From Geobacter sp. UBA6169 (GTDB taxonomy: Bacteria; Desulfobacterota; Desulfuromonadia; Geobacterales; Pseudopelobacteraceae): 6,856 bases of DNA. The notes below the pieces were generated by a model, which saw only the letters and a list, made by a program, of their open reading frames with translations, made no database searches and was not told the origin of the DNA. Shown piece by piece: positions 5,712 through 6,856 of this stretch. The number at the start of each line of letters is the position of its first letter. Position 1 is the stretch's first letter. Where the stretch lies: assembly GCA_002422265.1 (NCBI GenBank), contig DIUB01000035.1, positions 8,852 to 15,707 on the forward strand. Reading direction: 5' to 3'. The position numbers and the translations under genes were made by a program.

Positions 5712-6521
5712 TTACCGGCTCACCCGTATCCATCCCCCATGCCCGTATTGGGGGGTGTATGCGGACATTGCCTTGACAATCATCTCCGCCGGAGACCAGT
5801 ACGGCTCGTAATACTCCCGATCCACATCAAGCACCAAGGCCCGGTCGGTAGCGGCATCATAGGCGGCTATGGGCGAGATGTGTGCGTAGGGTCCGCCCTC
5901 GGAGCCGGTCAGGGTATCCTGGGTGAAGTGGATCAGCAGCATATCTTCGGCGCTGACCTCATTGGTGGCAAGGGCTGTGCGCCAGCGCTTACGGGTGTCC
6001 GGGTCGTCGGCAGTCACCCGCACCGTTTCGATCAGCGGATCGGTGATCCCCTGCTGGCGGAGCGCCTCTCGCAGCACCTCGGCCAGCTGCTCCAGGGTCA
6101 GCCCCACCTGACCGTCAACGCCACCTTTCTGCATCCGCTCTGCCCATTGTACTGTCTTTACCGTTTCCAGCAGCGACGCCGCAGTCACATTGCGGACATC
6201 TCCGGCCAGCTGCCGATTGGCACGGGTCAACCCGTTGATTACCGCCGCCACACTGGCTACTGAACATTCATACTCATTGCGTTGCGGCACATAAAACGGC
6301 ACAAGTGCCCAGAAATCAGGGGCCGGATGGTCTGTCTGCTGAAAATAGGCCCGGTCGCTTGAAAGCGGTACGGCAGCCGGGCCGTACTTGGGCGGTACCT
6401 GCTGCGGTAACGTTGCTGCCGTGACACCGCTGGAACTGCAACCGGTCAGCAGGCATACACCCACAGCGGCCCACCACAGGGCAAACGTCTGTCCTCTCCT
6501 GTAGTTTGCTCCAAAGTCCAT
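5712..6521 (-). CDS. phytochelatin synthase-like cysteine peptidase/transpeptidase, predicted lipoprotein
   Basis: The protein has 269 residues from the ATG at 6519-6521. A TTG ten codons upstream (6551) is possible, but the ATG gives a normal lipoprotein signal and has AAAGGG just upstream. The lipobox LLTGC places the lipidated Cys at residue 28 (38 from the TTG). Family features, numbered from the TTG: Q90 and C96 in PQRNEYECSVAS, H224 in YAHISP, and D242 in LVLDVDREYYEPYW. Plant phytochelatin synthase has the same oxyanion-Gln to Cys spacing (6) and His to Asp spacing (18), and the HxSPI.xY and LDV motifs match closely; the Cys-His distance is longer here, so there is an insertion. Related bacterial enzymes cleave glutathione to gamma-Glu-Cys or join gamma-Glu-Cys units. 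Here the enzyme would face the periplasm or outer surface, so the substrate may be another thiol peptide. The C-terminal plant domain is absent. The gene starts 16 bp after the DUF4214-like ORF. Confidence 0.85.
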   Translation of the reverse strand: MDFGANYRRGQTFALWWAAVGVCLLTGCSSSGVTAATLPQQVPPKYGPAAVPLSSDRAYFQQTDHPAPDFWALVPFYVPQRNEYECSVASVAAVINGLTRANRQLAGDVRNVTAASLLETVKTVQWAERMQKGGVDGQVGLTLEQLAEVLREALRQQGITDPLIETVRVTADDPDTRKRWRTALATNEVSAEDMLLIHFTQDTLTGSEGGPYAHISPIAAYDAATDRALVLDVDREYYEPYWSPAEMIVKAMSAYTPQYGHGGWIRVSR

Positions 6522-6537
6522 GGTACCCTTTCGCTTC

Positions 6538-6765
6538 TTACAAATAGGCAACGCCGGCAGTCTGCAAACCCACCAGGTTGAAATGTTGTTGATTTACCTC
6601 AAACACTGCAACAAAGCTGATAAATTCTGCCTGCGAAAAGCTGGCGGCCCTGCTATCCAGGTAACTGAGCATCATATCCACGGCTGCACTGTCAGCATCG
6701 GTACCGATGACGTTGCGGTACAGTAGCTTTGTCAGGTCAACAATGCAGTACATAATGTGCACCAT
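6538..6765 (-). CDS. small DUF4214-like ORF, probably an orphan or broken domain
   Basis: The ORF has 75 residues if started at the ATG at 6763-6765, or 71 from the next ATG at 6753. The same frame is open upstream to the window edge, but there it only translates the DUF1566 coding region out of frame. The sequence VDLTKLLYRNVIGTDAD, then FSQAEFISF and a tail N-LVGLQTAGVAYL, resembles one DUF4214 unit (LY+.vLGR.pD.....S.aE....F..S.EN..L.G....G..Y). DUF4214 is normally a C-terminal repeat or module of large secreted proteins, so a free 75-residue copy is odd. I see no signal peptide and no good Shine-Dalgarno. It may be the 3' remnant of a larger gene, or a former fusion partner of the DUF1566 protein split by a frameshift. 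Confidence 0.5.
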   Translation of the reverse strand: MVHIMYCIVDLTKLLYRNVIGTDADSAAVDMMLSYLDSRAASFSQAEFISFVAVFEVNQQHFNLVGLQTAGVAYL

Positions 6766-6799
6766 GCCCAATAGCCTACTGTCCGGCACGGACCGGCCA
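6766..6799 (-). repeat. copy 2 of a 34-nt conserved DUF1566-terminus junction
   Basis: This is the partner of 5554-5587: codons for WPVRAGQ, the TAG stop, three differing bases, and ATTGGGC. The mismatches are the two third-codon positions in P and V, one change in the G/A codon, and the three bases after the stop. Confidence 0.6.
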
Positions 6800-6856
6800 G
6801 ACGTAGTAGCCGCTGCTACCCCCCTTGGCACCGACGTACAGATCGCCGTTGTCCAT
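6776..6856 (-). CDS. C-terminal end of a DUF1566 (Lcl_C, C-type-lectin-like) protein, partial
   Basis: Twenty-six codons and a TAG (6776-6778) are visible; the gene continues beyond 6856. The fragment reads …GDLYVGAKGGSSGYYVWPVRAGQ. The ending Y-Y-V-W-P-V-R-x-G-Q is characteristic of DUF1566/Lcl_C domains, which have a C-type-lectin-like fold, usually belong to exported or surface proteins, and include known targets of diversity-generating retroelements. The five codons before V-W are AGC AGC GGC TAC TAC, all derivable from AAC by changing only adenines. The ATG at the window edge should not be taken as the start. Confidence 0.6.
   Translation of the reverse strand: MDNGDLYVGAKGGSSGYYVWPVRAGQ

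Noticed and set aside
5598..6263. 221-codon plus-strand frame
   Set aside because: It is antisense to the phytochelatin-synthase-like gene, whose catalytic residues and lipobox clearly show the true strand; the plus-strand protein has no domain character.
6522..6551. TTG start for the phytochelatin-synthase-like lipoprotein
   Set aside because: It adds a ten-residue basic extension before an already normal lipoprotein signal; the ATG at 6521 has an AAAGGG upstream. It cannot be fully excluded.
1..6856. CRISPR array, tRNA/rRNA gene, or intact transposase/integrase
   Set aside because: No regularly spaced long direct repeats, no tRNA-like cloverleaf or rRNA signatures, and no transposase or integrase motifs were seen in any convincing frame.

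Overview
The window looks like accessory DNA from a Gram-negative bacterium. The style of its genes fits the Geobacter/Desulfuromonas group (for example a Geobacter/Trichlorobacter-like genome): C-terminal tails like those of DUF1566 and DUF4214 proteins, lipoboxes and signal peptides, mid-range G+C, and long palindromic intergenic repeats. This placement is an inference from gene style, not a database match. Every convincing gene lies on the minus strand, so the biological reading order runs from high to low coordinates.

Upstream block (6856 to 5531). It opens with the last 26 codons of a DUF1566 (Lcl_C, C-type-lectin-like) protein ending in WPVRAGQ. A small orphan ORF resembling one DUF4214 unit follows, then a lipoprotein with the Cys-His-Asp triad of the phytochelatin synthase family (MEROPS C83). 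Between this lipoprotein and the next gene is a non-coding stretch. It holds three copies of a 9-nt motif at exact 20-bp spacing and a second, relic DUF1566 terminus (WPVRGGQ-stop). The relic shares about 28 of 34 nucleotides with the first terminus, including bases beyond the stop codon.

Envelope-sugar block (5530 to 3678). A family-4 polysaccharide deacetylase overlaps by 7 bp (ATGCTAA) with a GT4/GT-B glycosyltransferase. The two are almost certainly translationally coupled and probably act on a cell-surface or extracellular polysaccharide. The glycosyltransferase stop codon forms the edge of a ~186-bp imperfect palindrome.

Secreted protease block (3395 to 79). A possible 14-codon leader ORF with a strong Shine-Dalgarno ends directly against the ribosome-binding site of a 781-residue exported metalloprotease. 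This protein has the HExxHxxxGxxDEY signature of CLCA (calcium-activated chloride channel regulator) proteins, a vWA-like domain with a degenerate MIDAS, an Ig-like domain, and a Gly7-Cys/transmembrane/Arg-rich C-terminal sorting signal. Two small exported proteins of unknown function follow in the same direction, each with a good RBS and two mature cysteines, and may be co-transcribed with the protease.

The most interesting points are the two DUF1566 termini with a conserved nucleotide junction and a run of AAC-derivable codons, which may mark a diversity-generating-retroelement target; the bacterial CLCA-like protease with its Cys-type sorting tail; the lipoprotein phytochelatin-synthase homologue; the long palindrome; and the mini leader ORF.
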